Shown here: one piece after another, positions 19,001-29,300 of the stretch | Layout of the letters: each line of letters begins with the position of its first letter | How positions within the stretch are numbered: the first letter of the stretch is position 1 | Assembly: GCF_014656295.1 (NCBI RefSeq) | Contig: NZ_BNCD01000013.1 | Span: forward strand, 1-64,000 | Source: Streptomyces sulfonofaciens | GTDB lineage: Bacteria; Actinomycetota; Actinomycetes; Streptomycetales; Streptomycetaceae | DNA: 64,000 bases | Direction: 5' to 3' | Position numbers and translations under genes: made by a program | The notes under the pieces: model-generated | What the model saw: only the letters and a program-made list of their open reading frames with translations | The model's database searches: none | What the model was told of the DNA's origin: nothing

Positions 19001-20138
19001 GGAACGGGACGCGGAGACGGGCTTCACCTACCACGGTGCCCGCTACTACGCGCCGTGGCTGGGGCGCTGGACGAGCTCCGACCCGGCCGGGCTGTCCGCG
19101 GGGCCCAATCCCTACGCCTACGTCAGGAACAGACCGTCGGTGCTGCGCGACGCCGACGGGCGGATCGACGACGAGGCGAGAACGATCCTGAAGTACGTGG
19201 AGAAGGTGGCCAGGGACATTCCACAGGACGAGTTCGCCGCACTCGGCAAGGCCGAGCAGGGCACGAACGCGCACCTCACGATGGAATCGGCCATGACGAT
19301 GGGCTGGGAGTCCGAAGGGGTCAACCTGCAGCGCATCGCCCCCGAGGTCCTCATCGACGAGCAGGGGGTCATCCGGGGCGTCGGCGTGAACCCCGGGACG
19401 TTCGGCGCCGAGGCGCGGAACTGGCGGTCGGTGGACATCGCGGTGCTCAAGCGGGGCTTCTTCCACGTGTTCGGCAAGAAGGGATCGAGCAACCTCATCA
19501 GCCAGAAGGCAAGGGACGTCATCGAGATCGGGCTCGACTACAAGACGGCGAACGCCCGTATGCAGGGCGTGGCGGAAATGGAGAACCTGACCGGCGCGCC
19601 CTACGTCAGGGTCAAGCAGGGTGAGGACCTGGAAGCCGCCGTCAACGCGCGCATGGCCCGGCGGGCCTCGGCCGCCACGCGCAACGCCGCCGCGAAACCG
19701 GCTCCCGGCCCGAGTCCCGCACCGCAGGCGCCGAAGGCGCAGACGGCCACGGAGGCGGCCACCGGGGCGGAGGCGGGCGCGGCGACCTCGGCCGGCACGG
19801 AGGCCGGCGCGGCCGCGGGCGCCGAGAGCGCCGCCGCACGGGCCGGTGGGGAAGCGGGGTCCGCGGCGCGAGCCGGTTCGCGGGGGTTCGCCACGGTCGG
19901 CACCCTGTTCCGCGCCGCCGGCCTGGCCCTCGGTCTCGGAGTGGTCGCGCTGGACCTCTACCGCGGCGACTACAAGGCGGCCGCGTGGGACACCGCGAGC
20001 CTGATCCCTCCGATCGGGGCGGTACGGCTCGGACTGGACGCGGGCAAGGCGATCCACGAGATCAAGGAGGAGGAGGCCCGGCTGGGTGTCTCCCCCGAGA
20101 TCACGAACAACCCGTGGCGCTGGAAGGCGATGCCGTGA
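13050..20138 (+). CDS. Tc toxin TcB-TcC fusion with C-terminal cargo region
   Basis: A 2362-residue natural fusion of the TcB and TcC components of a Tc (ABC) toxin. An N-terminal SpvB-like region (about 50-420, with SMGEKFATSPVTGTATYAVP) is followed by FG-GAP/VCBS propeller blades (about 395-700, e.g. FADLTGDGLADVLVT and LADMTGDGLTDLVRIGNGE), TcB middle domains (about 690-980) and a long RHS/YD-repeat shell (about 1140-1990, e.g. YAYDPVGNVVVLDD). The RHS core closes with RYYAPWLGRWTSSDPAG and NPYAYVRN, the self-cleavage region of TcC proteins. The last 325 residues (from 2038) are the hypervariable cargo: D2131-like acidic residues followed by GLDYKTANAR, an Ala-rich linker, then a hydrophobic helix. 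In known Tc toxins the shell encloses the cut-off cargo and the propeller docks on TcA. The start at 13050 is favoured over 13044 by the GGAGG spacing. Confidence 0.92.
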   Translation: MSRAADDRTAGPTGGPGVRPAPFTAASSGPGARDEAAPGRPSLSLPKAGGAIRSMGEKFATSPVTGTATYAVPVAVTPARGAEPALTLGYDSGAGNSPFGLGWSLDVPSISRGTDRGLPRYLDSDVFQLSGAEDLVPAAVPAPRPDGAYDVTAYRPRTEAAFVRIEQWRHRDSGDVHWRVTSRDNVTSLYGRDPEARVADPADPARRVFRWLLQERADDRGNITVYEYKSEDRASVDTAAPEERNRTHVAGRHLKRIRYGNTAPGVAAGFCFEVVLDYGEHDEHAPTPEEVRPWPVRRDPFSTRRCGFDIRTYRLCRRVLVFHRIPELGPRPQLVSALLLGHEEDPAATKLVSLTHRGYVPAGQGYRHDDLPALSFGYTERVVSEASGTLASDTGTVRLDGAHQWVDLDGEGIAGVLAEQGGAWYYRRNLGDGRLAAPRAVDPLPGGAVGRTLLDLDGDGRPAIADLGGAHPGYHERTPDRGWSDFTPFHRLPSLDWQDPNTRFADLTGDGLADVLVTADDGLTWYPSAGADGFGESESVTAERDEERGPRLLFADAERSVHLADMTGDGLTDLVRIGNGEIAYWPNLGHGRFGPKVAMSGAPVFDHPDRFDQGRIRLADVDGSAPTDVLYLGPDGVRLWFNQAGNSFSPPEHLDGLPHTGALARISVADVLGRGTACLVIAEPRPDGEAQVRYVDLMADGKPHLMARTENGAGGATTIRYASSTSYYLADEAAGDPWLTRLPFPVQVVGETVTHDRIAGTTLTAAYRYRHGYFDGAEREFRGFGYVEQRDALTGAGGGLHQPPAVVRRWQHTGWYPSRDRLGTPYAEEYGSPLLPAAPAPAGLGPAEEREAARALRGQVLREETYAEDGTPEQQRPYSVVESSPRVRLVQPGGTAAHAVVFVHPGETLIVHGERQADDPRTVHHVTLEVDTWGNVLRTAQIAYPRKSPADPEQDRLRLTLAEHVVTNDTAAPERWRIGVPVESRRYEIGGLTQAVPGEPLAVDRLVAHLTAAAQHDVPYHEEPSGPEPQRRLIEHTLTTYTGDDLSAELPPGAAGSRALPWRTYRLAFAPGQVADVYGDRVTGADLREAGYVERPEGPGWWAPSGRQVVSPEEFYLPVRYVDPFGAEWETEYDDHHLLPVRVYDPLRNEAEARPHYRVVKPWLLTDPNGNRKGVRFDALGMIVATAVLGKEGSADGDVLDTATAEASGADDPTTTVTYELGQAPVWFHTSARERHHEPGSPRQETRTYLDGSGRVMLTKVRAEPAEGQSAERWIGTGRTVYDNKGNPVRQYEPYSAPDSGFDTEDELVRRGVTAVLRYDPLGRLVRTDFPDGTWSGVVFTAWQLEEWDRNDTVRDSRWYAERAGLPDTDPQGRAARQALEHAGTYTGTRFDTLGNPHLTVQDNGAGRRLTTEVRRDVQGRERAVVDARGVTALTQDFDMLGHPAHTVSPDAGERWSLVDVAGKPVRGWDGRGSALRWRYDALRRPASCLATAPGERTERLRVRYCYGEALADGRARNLLTRPYLVFDGAGVLRTADVDFKGNVLATERRLPADPQGEPDWSPTAGADDPEAVLTLAAPLLETTVHRDETAYDALNRPTLATGPDGSRTRPAYNVAGLLERVEVAVRDSDTWTGIVRDIDYNERGQRTLVEFGCGARTVLGYERDTFRLATARTTAEGGAAWQWLEYAYDPVGNVVVLDDPAKDTVFFRNTAVGARRTYTYDPVYRLVAATGREHIGQTAQPGPEDAPFAPLPHANDSSALRPYTETYAYDDAGNIRTVTHTASGGAWTRRHETAAGGNRLLGSSLPGDPEGTHSARYAYDANGAITAMPHLPALDWDVEMRLAHVDLAGGGDTHYQYDVNGRRVRATTRRAGTTETRTYLGLSEHYRKAVAGRTVEEYATLHVTDGTARVALVETCTVRDGRPVPQPQPVVRYQLSDHLGSSALEVDQDGVVLSHEEYHPWGTTSFHAQTGAVGRKRYRFTGKERDAETGFTYHGARYYAPWLGRWTSSDPAGLSAGPNPYAYVRNRPSVLRDADGRIDDEARTILKYVEKVARDIPQDEFAALGKAEQGTNAHLTMESAMTMGWESEGVNLQRIAPEVLIDEQGVIRGVGVNPGTFGAEARNWRSVDIAVLKRGFFHVFGKKGSSNLISQKARDVIEIGLDYKTANARMQGVAEMENLTGAPYVRVKQGEDLEAAVNARMARRASAATRNAAAKPAPGPSPAPQAPKAQTATEAATGAEAGAATSAGTEAGAAAGAESAAARAGGEAGSAARAGSRGFATVGTLFRAAGLALGLGVVALDLYRGDYKAAAWDTASLIPPIGAVRLGLDAGKAIHEIKEEEARLGVSPEITNNPWRWKAMP

Positions 20139-20227
20139 CCCGCCGCACGGAGCACCCGCGCGCGACCGCACGACCCTCTGCGCCACCGCTTCCGTCCGCC
20201 GAGTACGGAGCAGAAGAAGGGGATCAC

Positions 20228-20302
20228 ATGCCTGCCAAGGGCAACGGCGCCGGCCGGCCGGCCCAGCCGGGTGACAGCACGTACCGCGGACGGTGCGCAT
20301 GA
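20228..20302 (+). CDS. 24-residue coupled leader ORF before TcA
   Basis: ATG at 20228 opens a 24-codon frame (MPAKGNGAGRPAQPGDSTYR, then GRCA) that stops at 20300-20302, so its TGA overlaps the ATG of the TcA gene (ATGA at 20299). A purine-rich AGAAGAAGGGG lies 6-16 bases upstream, whereas TcA has no good ribosome site of its own. The layout suggests that translation of this short ORF delivers ribosomes to the TcA start. Its peptide shows no recognised motif, so the act of translation may matter more than the product. Confidence 0.5.
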   Translation: MPAKGNGAGRPAQPGDSTYRGRCA

Positions 20303-23300
20303 CCGACCGCGCTCCCGGCCAGGGCCCCCGTCCCGTGCCGCGAAACCCCCGCCCGGTGCCGCCGGACGCCGGGCCCGGGTCCGGGGCCGAAACCGAGCAG
20401 GCCGCCGTCGCCGCCGTGCACGGCGTGGTGAGCAGGCACGACGGATCGGCGGCGGCCGGTGTCGCGGTCACCGTGTCCGCCCGGCTGCTGCGGTCCAGGC
20501 AGCCGCTCGGCGAGGCGGTCACGGACCCGGCGGGCCGGTACCGCGTCCGCTACCACCCGCCCGCGCACCGGACGGCTCTCGTCGTCGAGGCCGCGGCCGG
20601 GAGCGGGGCCACAGCGGCGGGCACCCTTGAGGACCCCGCTCCGCAGGCGCTCTGCGATCTCTCGCTGCCGTTCGACGGGCGGGCCGAGTACGCCCTCGTG
20701 CTCGCCGACATCGAACCGCACCTGGACGGGGCGGGCCTCACCGAGCTGAGCGAGTGCGGCGACCGCGGGGACTTCAGCCATCTCGCCCGGGTGACGGGAC
20801 GCGCGGCTCTGCAATGCGCCCAGCTCGCGGTGGCCGCCCGGCACGCCGAAGCGACGGGACTGTCCGGCGAGGCGTTCTACGGGCTGCTCCGCATGGGCTT
20901 CGGCCCCGGCCTGGCGGCCCTCGCCGCGCACCCGGTGACCGATGTCGTCGCCGGGCTGCGGGCGGCGGCCGGCACCGGGATCATCGCCGCCCCCGACGCC
21001 CCGGAGGAATTCGCGCGGGCCCTGCGGGACCGGGAAGTCGCGGCCCTGACCGACCGCACCGGGGGCGCCTCGCCCGTCACGGCCCTGTTCGCCCTTGCCG
21101 TGCCGGACCCGCAGGCACGCGCACAGGTCCTGCGTAGCTGGCTCGACCGGAAGGCCGCTCCGGCACGCCCGCGAGCGAGGCCGGACGCCGACGAGCGGAC
21201 CGCGGGGGGCGCGGACCGCCTGCGGCTCACCCTCCGGCTCGGAGCGCTGACCGGGAACAACGTCCCCCTCGTGCGGGAGCTCCTGGCCCGTTTCGACCGC
21301 GGCGAACTGGCCCGTCCCCGCGACCTGGCCCGCCTGGACGCGGCCGACTGGACGCGGCTGACCGAGGCCGCCGGGGGAGTGCCGGCGCACCTCGCCACCC
21401 TGCCCGGCGGGGCACCGGGCACCGCGGCAGGCTACGCCCGGATGGTGGCCGCCCTGGTGGCCGACGCCCACCCGAGCGCCCACGTCGCCCACGGGCTGGC
21501 CGCCGCGGACCCCGACGCACCCGCCGCCCGCTTCCTCGCCGGGCACCCGGACTTCGACCTCGTCGGTACCCCGGTCACCGCCGTCACCGTGCCCGACGGG
21601 CCCGCCCGCGCCGAACTCGCCGGCATCCAGCGGCTGATGAAGCTCACGCCCCGCTTCGACGCCGTGCAGGCCGCCCGCACCGCCGGGTTCGACTCGGCGG
21701 CCGCCATCGCCGAACTGCCCGCGGCGGGGTTCGTCGCCCGGCTGGAGGGCACCCTGGACGCGGACCGTGCGTCCGCGCTGCACGCCCGCGCCGGATACGT
21801 GCACGCGGCGACGGTGAACCTGATCGCCGACCTGCGCACGGGCGGCCAGTTCCGGGTGCCGTGGCTGGCGGAGCCCCCGTCCGGGCGGGCGTTCGCCGAA
21901 GAGGTGCCCGACTGGGAGGAGCTGTTCGGACCGGCCGACTACTGTGCCTGCTCGGAATGCCGTTCGGTGCACGGCCAGGCGGCCTACTTCGTCGACCTGA
22001 TGATGTACCTGCGCCGCCTGTCCTACACCGAGGGCGAGCTGGCCAAGGCGCTGCGGGCCCGGCGCGGCGACCTGTGGGACATCCAGCTCTCCTGCGACAA
22101 CACCAACCTCCAGTTGCCGTACGTCGACCTGGTCTGCGAGGTGCTGGAGGCCGCCGTCGTCTCCGGTGACACCCAGACCGGCGCCACCGCCCGGCAGACC
22201 AGCGGGGACCCGGCCCGGCTGCGCGTCCAGCCGCAGCACCTCGACCCCGCCGCCTACGACCGGTTGCGCACCGCCGTCCACCCCTGGAGCCTGCCCTTCG
22301 ACCTGTGGGGCGAACAGATCCGGATCTGCCTCGACCACCTGGGCGTGCGCCGCGCGGAGCTGATGGCCGCCCTCTCACCGGCATCCGGGGCGAGCACCGC
22401 GGTCGCCGTCGAGGCGCTCGGCCTGTCCCCCGTGGCGGGCGCGATCATCACCGGCGAACCGCTGGCACCGGGCCGCACCCTCCCCGAGTTCTTCGGCAGG
22501 CCCGCTGACACCGCATCCGGCGCCCTGATCAACGACCTGGCGACGGTACGCAACCTCCTCGACGCCACCGGGATGCACTACGCCGAGCTGGTCGAGGCCC
22601 TGGACACCCGGTTCGTCAACCCCGGTGCCGCGATCACCGTGGTCGGCACGGACCCGAGGAAGCCGTGCGACACGACCGCGATGACCTTGCAGGGCCTGAC
22701 CGTCTACGCGCTCGACCGCCTGCACCGCTTCACCCGGCTGCGGCGCGCCCTGGACGTCCCCGCGGCGACACTGGACGGGATGCTGTTCACCGGGCCCAGA
22801 CCGGGCCGGCTGGACGGTGCCTTCCTGCGCGGGCTCGTCGGCGTCCGGCGGCTGGCCGCCCGTCTCGGCCTCACCGAGGAGCAGGTGCTGTGCTGCTACG
22901 GCCCCCTGCCCACGTACCGCTACCGGTCGTCCGCGCAGCCGCCGCTGTACGACCGGCTCTTCGACGATCCGTCCGTCGTGACGGTGGAGCCGGGCCGCAG
23001 CAGCCCCTTCGAGCTGAACGGTGCCCGCAACGAGCTGAAGGTGATCGGCAGCCTGGTCGATCCGGCCGTCACGGCGGCCCTGCTTGCCGTACTGGAGGTG
23101 ACGGACGAGGAACTCGCCGAACTCGTGACCGGCCGGCGCTCGGTGGCCCCCAACCGGATCCTCACCCTGGCCAACCTCACGGCCCTGTACCGCACGGTCC
23201 TCCTGGCCCGGGCGCTGGACCTGCCCGTGGCCGACCTGCTGCGGCTGATCGAGCTGTACGGCGACGGGGGCCCGTTCCCCGGGGGCTTCGACGACTACGA

Positions 23301-26300
23301 CGGCGGCGAGCCCGACCTGCACTCCGGGCGGCCCATGCGGCACCCGGTCGTGGGGCCGGTCCCGTACGGCGGCCCGGAGCCGGAACTCCTCGCCGGCGCC
23401 CCCCTGACCCGGCCCGGGCACCCGGACGCGCCCGCCGCGCAGGCCGCACCCTTCGACGTCCTCGTGCCGGCCACCGAGCGCTTCCTGGACGCCGTGGCGG
23501 AGCTGGCGGCCCGGGGCCTCACCGTGCCGGAGGTGGACGCCGTCCTGACGTCGGCCGCCCCGGCGCACGACGGCCCGCTGCCCGACGACACCGCGCTCGC
23601 GGCGACCCTCACCGGGCTGCGCTCGGCCCTGCAGGCCGTCTACGAGCAGACCGCGCGGACCGCCGACGACAAGGGGGAGCTGACCCGCAAGGGGCTCGCG
23701 CTGCTCGGCTGGGACGCCGTCCTGGTCGCCGAGGTGATGAGCACGCTCCTTGGTACCGCCGTGTACGCGGCCGGGCTCCGCGCCGTGCCGCAGGGTGTCG
23801 TCCTGCCGCCCGGGATGAAGTTCGAACCGCCCCCCGAGGGCACCGCGGAGCCGGGCAGGCTGCTGTACACCGGCCCGATGACCAAGTCCGTGCACGACCG
23901 GCTCGTCGCGCACGCCGAACCGGAGTTCGCGGCCGCCGTCCGCGCGCTCCACCAGGCGCCCAGGACCTACGTCGCGACGCGGATGAAGGCCCTGCGGCTG
24001 CCCATCTACTCGGCGCCCCTGGAGACCCAGCCCGTCGACCTGAAGCTCCCGTCCGTCCTGGTCGGCAAGGTGTTCTACGACGTCAGCGCCCGTGCCCTGC
24101 GTTCCAGGGCCTATCTGTCCGCCGAGGAGGTCGAGGAGCTGCGGCGCGCCTCCGGGGACGGCGCCTTCCAGAGCGCGGTCGACCAGTTGGGCAGGGCCCA
24201 GGAGGCCCGCCCCGAGGACGACAACGCCTTCCTCGGCCCCGGGGACGCGGCGGCCGTGTTCGACCCCGACGGTGTCACGCCCGCCGCACGGTTCGCCCAC
24301 GTGCTGACGAAGCTCAACCCGTATCTGCGGCGCACGCTGAGCGAGACGACGGTGAAGCAGCAACTCGGCGCGGCCGCCGGGCTGGATCAGGCGACCGCCG
24401 ACGTGCTGCTCGGCTCCTGGCTGCGCTCCCCGTCGAAACCGCTGGCCCTCCAGGACTTCCTCGCCCCCCGGTTCGTGGGCAGCGACCCGTCCGTGGTCAT
24501 CGTCCGGACCGGCTTCCCCGAGCAGTTCACCACGCTGACGCTGCTGCACCGGGTCGCGCTCGTGCTGCGGCGGCTGCGGATCACCGCGGAGCAGATCCCC
24601 TGGGTGTTCGGCTCCGCGGCCGGCTCCGGCTGGCTCGACCTCAACCTGCTCCCCCTCAGGCCGTTCCCCGGCGCCGCCCCGCTGTTCGCCCGCTTCGTGA
24701 GGCTGCTGGACCTGGCCCGGCTCCGCGACCGCGTCCCCGGTGCGGCCCGCACCCTGCGCGCCGTGTTCGGTGCGGCGCATGATCCCGGGGCGACCCTCGA
24801 CACGGTCCTCGACGAGACGGCCGCACAGACCGGGTGGGACCGCGCCGACCTCGGAGTACTGTGCGGTGCCGGACTGCTGAACCTCACCGAACCGGCCGCG
24901 TTCCGAGCCGAGCGGGCCCTGCTGGATCTGCACTCCGCGGTCGGTGTGCTGCGCAGGACCGGTGTGTCGGCCGGGCGCGCGACGGGCTGGCTGACGGCCG
25001 TTCCGACGGCCGAGGCCGCACAGGCCGCCTGGGGTGCCGCGAAGGCGCACCACCCGCTGCGCGACTGGCCCACGGCCGGCGGCCTGCTCCAGGACCGGCT
25101 GCGCGAGCGGCGCCGCGCCTGCCTGGTGGCCCACCTCGCCGCGCACCCGTTCCTGGACGAGCGGGACGAGCCCCTGTGGCACGACCCCGACACGATGTTC
25201 GACTACTTCCTGCTCGACGTGGAGATGGGCGCCTGCCAGTTGACGACCCGGATCGCCCAGGCCGTCTTCACCGTCCAGCTCTTCGTCCAGCGGGTGAGGC
25301 TCAACCTGGAGTCGGCTCCGGCGAACCCGTACGAGGAGAACCTCTGGCGGGACTGGGACTGGATGGGCTCCTACCGGCTGTGGGAGGCCAACCAGAAGAT
25401 CTTCCTGTACCCGGAGAACTACGTCGAGCCGGACCTGCGCGCGACGAAGTCCCCGTTCTTCGCCGACCTGGAGAACGAGCTCCTGCAGAAGGAGGTGACC
25501 TCCGAGAACGCCGCCACCGCGCTGGAGAACTACCTGGCGCGGCTGGACAAGGTGTCCCGGATGCGGCCCTGCGCCGTGTACACGGACACCGAATCGCCGG
25601 GCGGCCCCACCGTGTACGTCTGCGCCCACACGGTGTCCACCCCGCGTGAGTACTACGTCCGCTCGTGGCCCGGCAAGAAGGAGTGGACCCCCTGGAGCCG
25701 GATCGACCTGGACATCGAGTCGGACGTGCTGCTGCCGGTGGTGTGGAACGGCCGGCTGCACCTCTTCTGGCCCACCTACTCGATCGCCTCCGAGCCCGGC
25801 CAGGTGAAGATGCCGCAGGGCGTGGATCCGATGCCGGAGCCGCTCAAGTACTGGAAGGCACAGCTCAACTGGAGCCGCCGCGTGGGCGGCAGGTGGGAGG
25901 CCAAGAAGACCACGAAGAACTTCCTCAAGATCGAGGCGCCCTTCTACAACGACGATCCCGAGGTCTACGGCAACCAGTTCCCCTGGCACCGGAACTTCGC
26001 CTTCAGGCCGGTCGTCGATCCGGGCAGCGGCGATCTCATGATCTGGTGCGTGTACTGGAACTGGCACGTGCCCAGCGAGGGGAACATCAGGACGCTCTCG
26101 GGCTTCTTCAGGCTGAGCCCCGGCGTCGGTGACGTCGTCATCGACCAGATCGTCTTCCGTGAGACCCCCTACGAGCAGGCCGTCCTCCCGGTCGTCTACA
26201 ACAGGACCCCCACCGACTTCCACAACAACGAGAAGGTGGAGGACCCCACCGACACCACCGTGCACAAGGGCCAGGTGTTCGTCCTCGACCCCGACCGCAG

Positions 26301-29300
26301 GGTCACGGACGAGGAGAGCTCCATCCAGACCCTCCGGGGGACCCCCGGGGAGCAGCTCTACCGGGTGCTCAACCCGAGCCAGATCCCGCTGACCTGGGCG
26401 CAGTTCGCCGTCTTCTTCTCCGACGGGCTGCGCTGCTACCTGATCGAGGGCCGCACCCGGACCTCGCTCCTGCCCCGCGGTGCGCCCGAGCGGACCGCCG
26501 GGCCGGGCCCGGAGCTGCTGCTGCCGGACGGCGGCGGCCGGGTCAGCAGCGTGCCCGGTGCATCCGCGGACCCGGCGCTCGCGCCCTCCGGGGCGGTGTC
26601 GTTCCGGCGGTTCTACCACCCGCGCTCACGTGAGTTCGTGCGGGAACTGGCGCAGCGCGGACCGGCCGGGCTGTACCGCCGGGTGCTCCAGACCGCCCCC
26701 GGGGGCTTCGACTTCGCCGGCACCTACGACCCGAACCCCGACAACGTCCTCGGCCCCTACCCGGACGAGTCCGTCGACTTCTCCCTCACCGACGCGTACG
26801 GCGACTACAACTGGGAGTTGTTCTTCCATGTGCCGCTTCTGATCGCCGGACGGCTGTCGGCCAACCAGCGCTTCGAGGAGGCGCAGCGCTGGTTCCACTA
26901 CATCTTCGATCCCGCCAACCGGGAGACGGACGCCTGGAGCCGGCCCCAGCGGTTCTGGATCACCAAGCCGTTCTTCGAGACCACGGACCCGGCCTACGTC
27001 CAGCAGCGCATCGAGGAGATCCTCGCGGCCCTCGCCGACGGGGACCCCCAGACCGTGGACCGGGTGACGTACTGGCTCGACCGCCCGTTCCAGCCGGACG
27101 CCGTGGCCCGGCTGCGCACCACGGCCTACCAGAAGTCCGTCGTCATGAAGTACCTGGACAACATCATCGCCTGGGGCGACCAGTTGTTCCGGCAGGACAC
27201 CCTGGAGTCGATCAACCAGGCCACACAGCTCTACGTCCTCGCGCACGAACTGCTGGGCAGGCGGCCCGAGGAGATCACCGACCGGGGCGTGCCCGCGCCG
27301 CAGAGCTACCGGCAACTGCTGGAGACCCCGACGGCCGCGGACCCGGTCGTCGCGGCGGAGAATCTCGTCGCCGGCCCGCGCGGACCCGTCGCGCCCACCA
27401 TCCGCCCCGGCGTCAACCTGCGCTGGCTGAACTACTTCTGCGTGCCGCGCAACGAGAAACTGGTCCGCTACTGGGACCTCGTCGAGGACCGGCTGTTCAA
27501 GATCCGGCACTGCCAGGACATCGAGGGGGTGCAGCGCCGGACCGCGCTGTTCGGCGCCCCCGTCGATCCGGCACTGCTGGTGCGGGCCGCGGCGGCGGGG
27601 GTCGACCTGGGCACCGTGCTGGACGACATCAGTGCCCCGCTGCCGTACTACCGCTACGGGGCGATGGCGGCCAAGGCGCGGGAACTCGCCCAGGAGGTCA
27701 GGTCGTTCGGGTCCGAGCTGCTCGCCGCGCTGGAGAAGCGCGACGCCGAGGCGCTGGCCCGGCTGCGGTCCGGACATGAGCTGGCGGTGCTGGACGCGGC
27801 GCGCCAGGTGCGGCAGCAGCAACTGAAGGAGGCCGACGAGGCGCTCGCGGCGCTGGCCCGGGCCAAGTCCGTCGCCGAGGACAAGGAGCGCTACTACACG
27901 GAGCTGGCGCGGGAGCCGCTGAACGCCTTCGAGCAGTCGCAGACCCGGCTGCACGAGTCGGCGCTGCGGTACCAGGACCAGGCCAGGGACATCAACATGA
28001 GCGCCGCCATGGTCGGCTACATGCCCGACCTCAAGGTCGGTTCGCCGACCACCATGGGCGGGACCTGGGGCAGCAGCAACATCATGTCGATGCTGCGGGG
28101 CGTCGCAGAGTCGATCTCCGCCGACGCCTCCCGCACGAGCAACGAGGGCTCCCAGCAACTCGTCCTCGCCGGCTACGAGCGGCGCGCCAAGGAATGGGCC
28201 TTCCAGGCGGGCCAGGCACGAGGAGAGGCCGCGCAGTTCGACAAGCAGATGGCCGCGGCCCGGATCCGCCAGACGATCGCCGCCAAGGAGCTGGACAACC
28301 ACGACCTGGCGCGGGCGAACGCGCTGGAGGCGGACCGCTTCATGCGCGGCAAGTTCAGCAGCACCGAACTCTACGACTGGATGGCCGGCCAGTTGGCCAC
28401 GACCTACTTCCAGACGTACCAGCTCGCCTACGACGTGGCCAAACGGGCCGAGCGCTGCTACCGGTACGAGCTGGGCGCCGACGACTCGTCGTTCGTGAAC
28501 TTCGGCTACTGGGACAGCCTCCGCAAGGGGCTGCTCGCGGGGGAGCGGCTGTCGGCCGACCTGCACCGGATGGACGCCTCGTACCTGGAGAACAACGCAC
28601 GCGAACTCGAACTCACCAAGAGGATCTCGCTGGCGCAGCTCGACCCCGTCGCGCTGCTGCGGCTGAAGGAGACAGGCGCCTGCTTCGTGTCCCTGCCCGA
28701 GGCGCTCTTCGACCTGGACACACCGGGCCACTACTTCCGGCGGATCAAGAGCGTCGCCATCACGGTGCCGTGCGTGGCGGGCCCGTACACGCCGGTCAAC
28801 CTCACCGCCAGGCTGCTGAGCAGCACCGTGCGCGTGGACCCCGGCGTGCCCGCCGGCGGCGCGTACGCGCGCGGCCGGGCGGACAGCCGGTTCCGCGACC
28901 ACACCGGGCCGGTCCAGTCCATCGTCACCAGCACGGGGCAGGACGACAGCGGCCTGTTCGAGACCAGCCTGCGGGACGAGCGGTTCCTGCCGTTCGAGGG
29001 TGCCGGCGTCGTCGGCGAATGGCAGTTGTCCCTGCCCTCGGCCTTCCGCCCGTTCGACTACGAGTCGATCAGCGACGTGGTCCTGGACGTGAGGTACACC
29101 GCCCGCGACGGAGGTGACGCGCTCGCCGGGCACGTGGCCGGCGAACTGAGCAAGGCCCTCCGCGACTGGGTGCACGCGGGCGGCGGCAAGGGCCTGTACC
29201 GGGTGTTCAGCGCGCGCAGGGAGTTCTCCGACCAGTGGCACCGGTTCCTGGCACCCACCGGAACCGAGGACCCGTCGCTCACGTTCTCCCTGGCCGCCTC

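Noticed and set aside
15891..20522. A 1543-codon open frame on the minus strand opposite the TcB-TcC gene
   Set aside because: It mirrors the GC-rich codons of the real gene, is His/Arg/Val/Gly-rich and shows no domain; the plus strand has clear SpvB, FG-GAP and RHS motifs.
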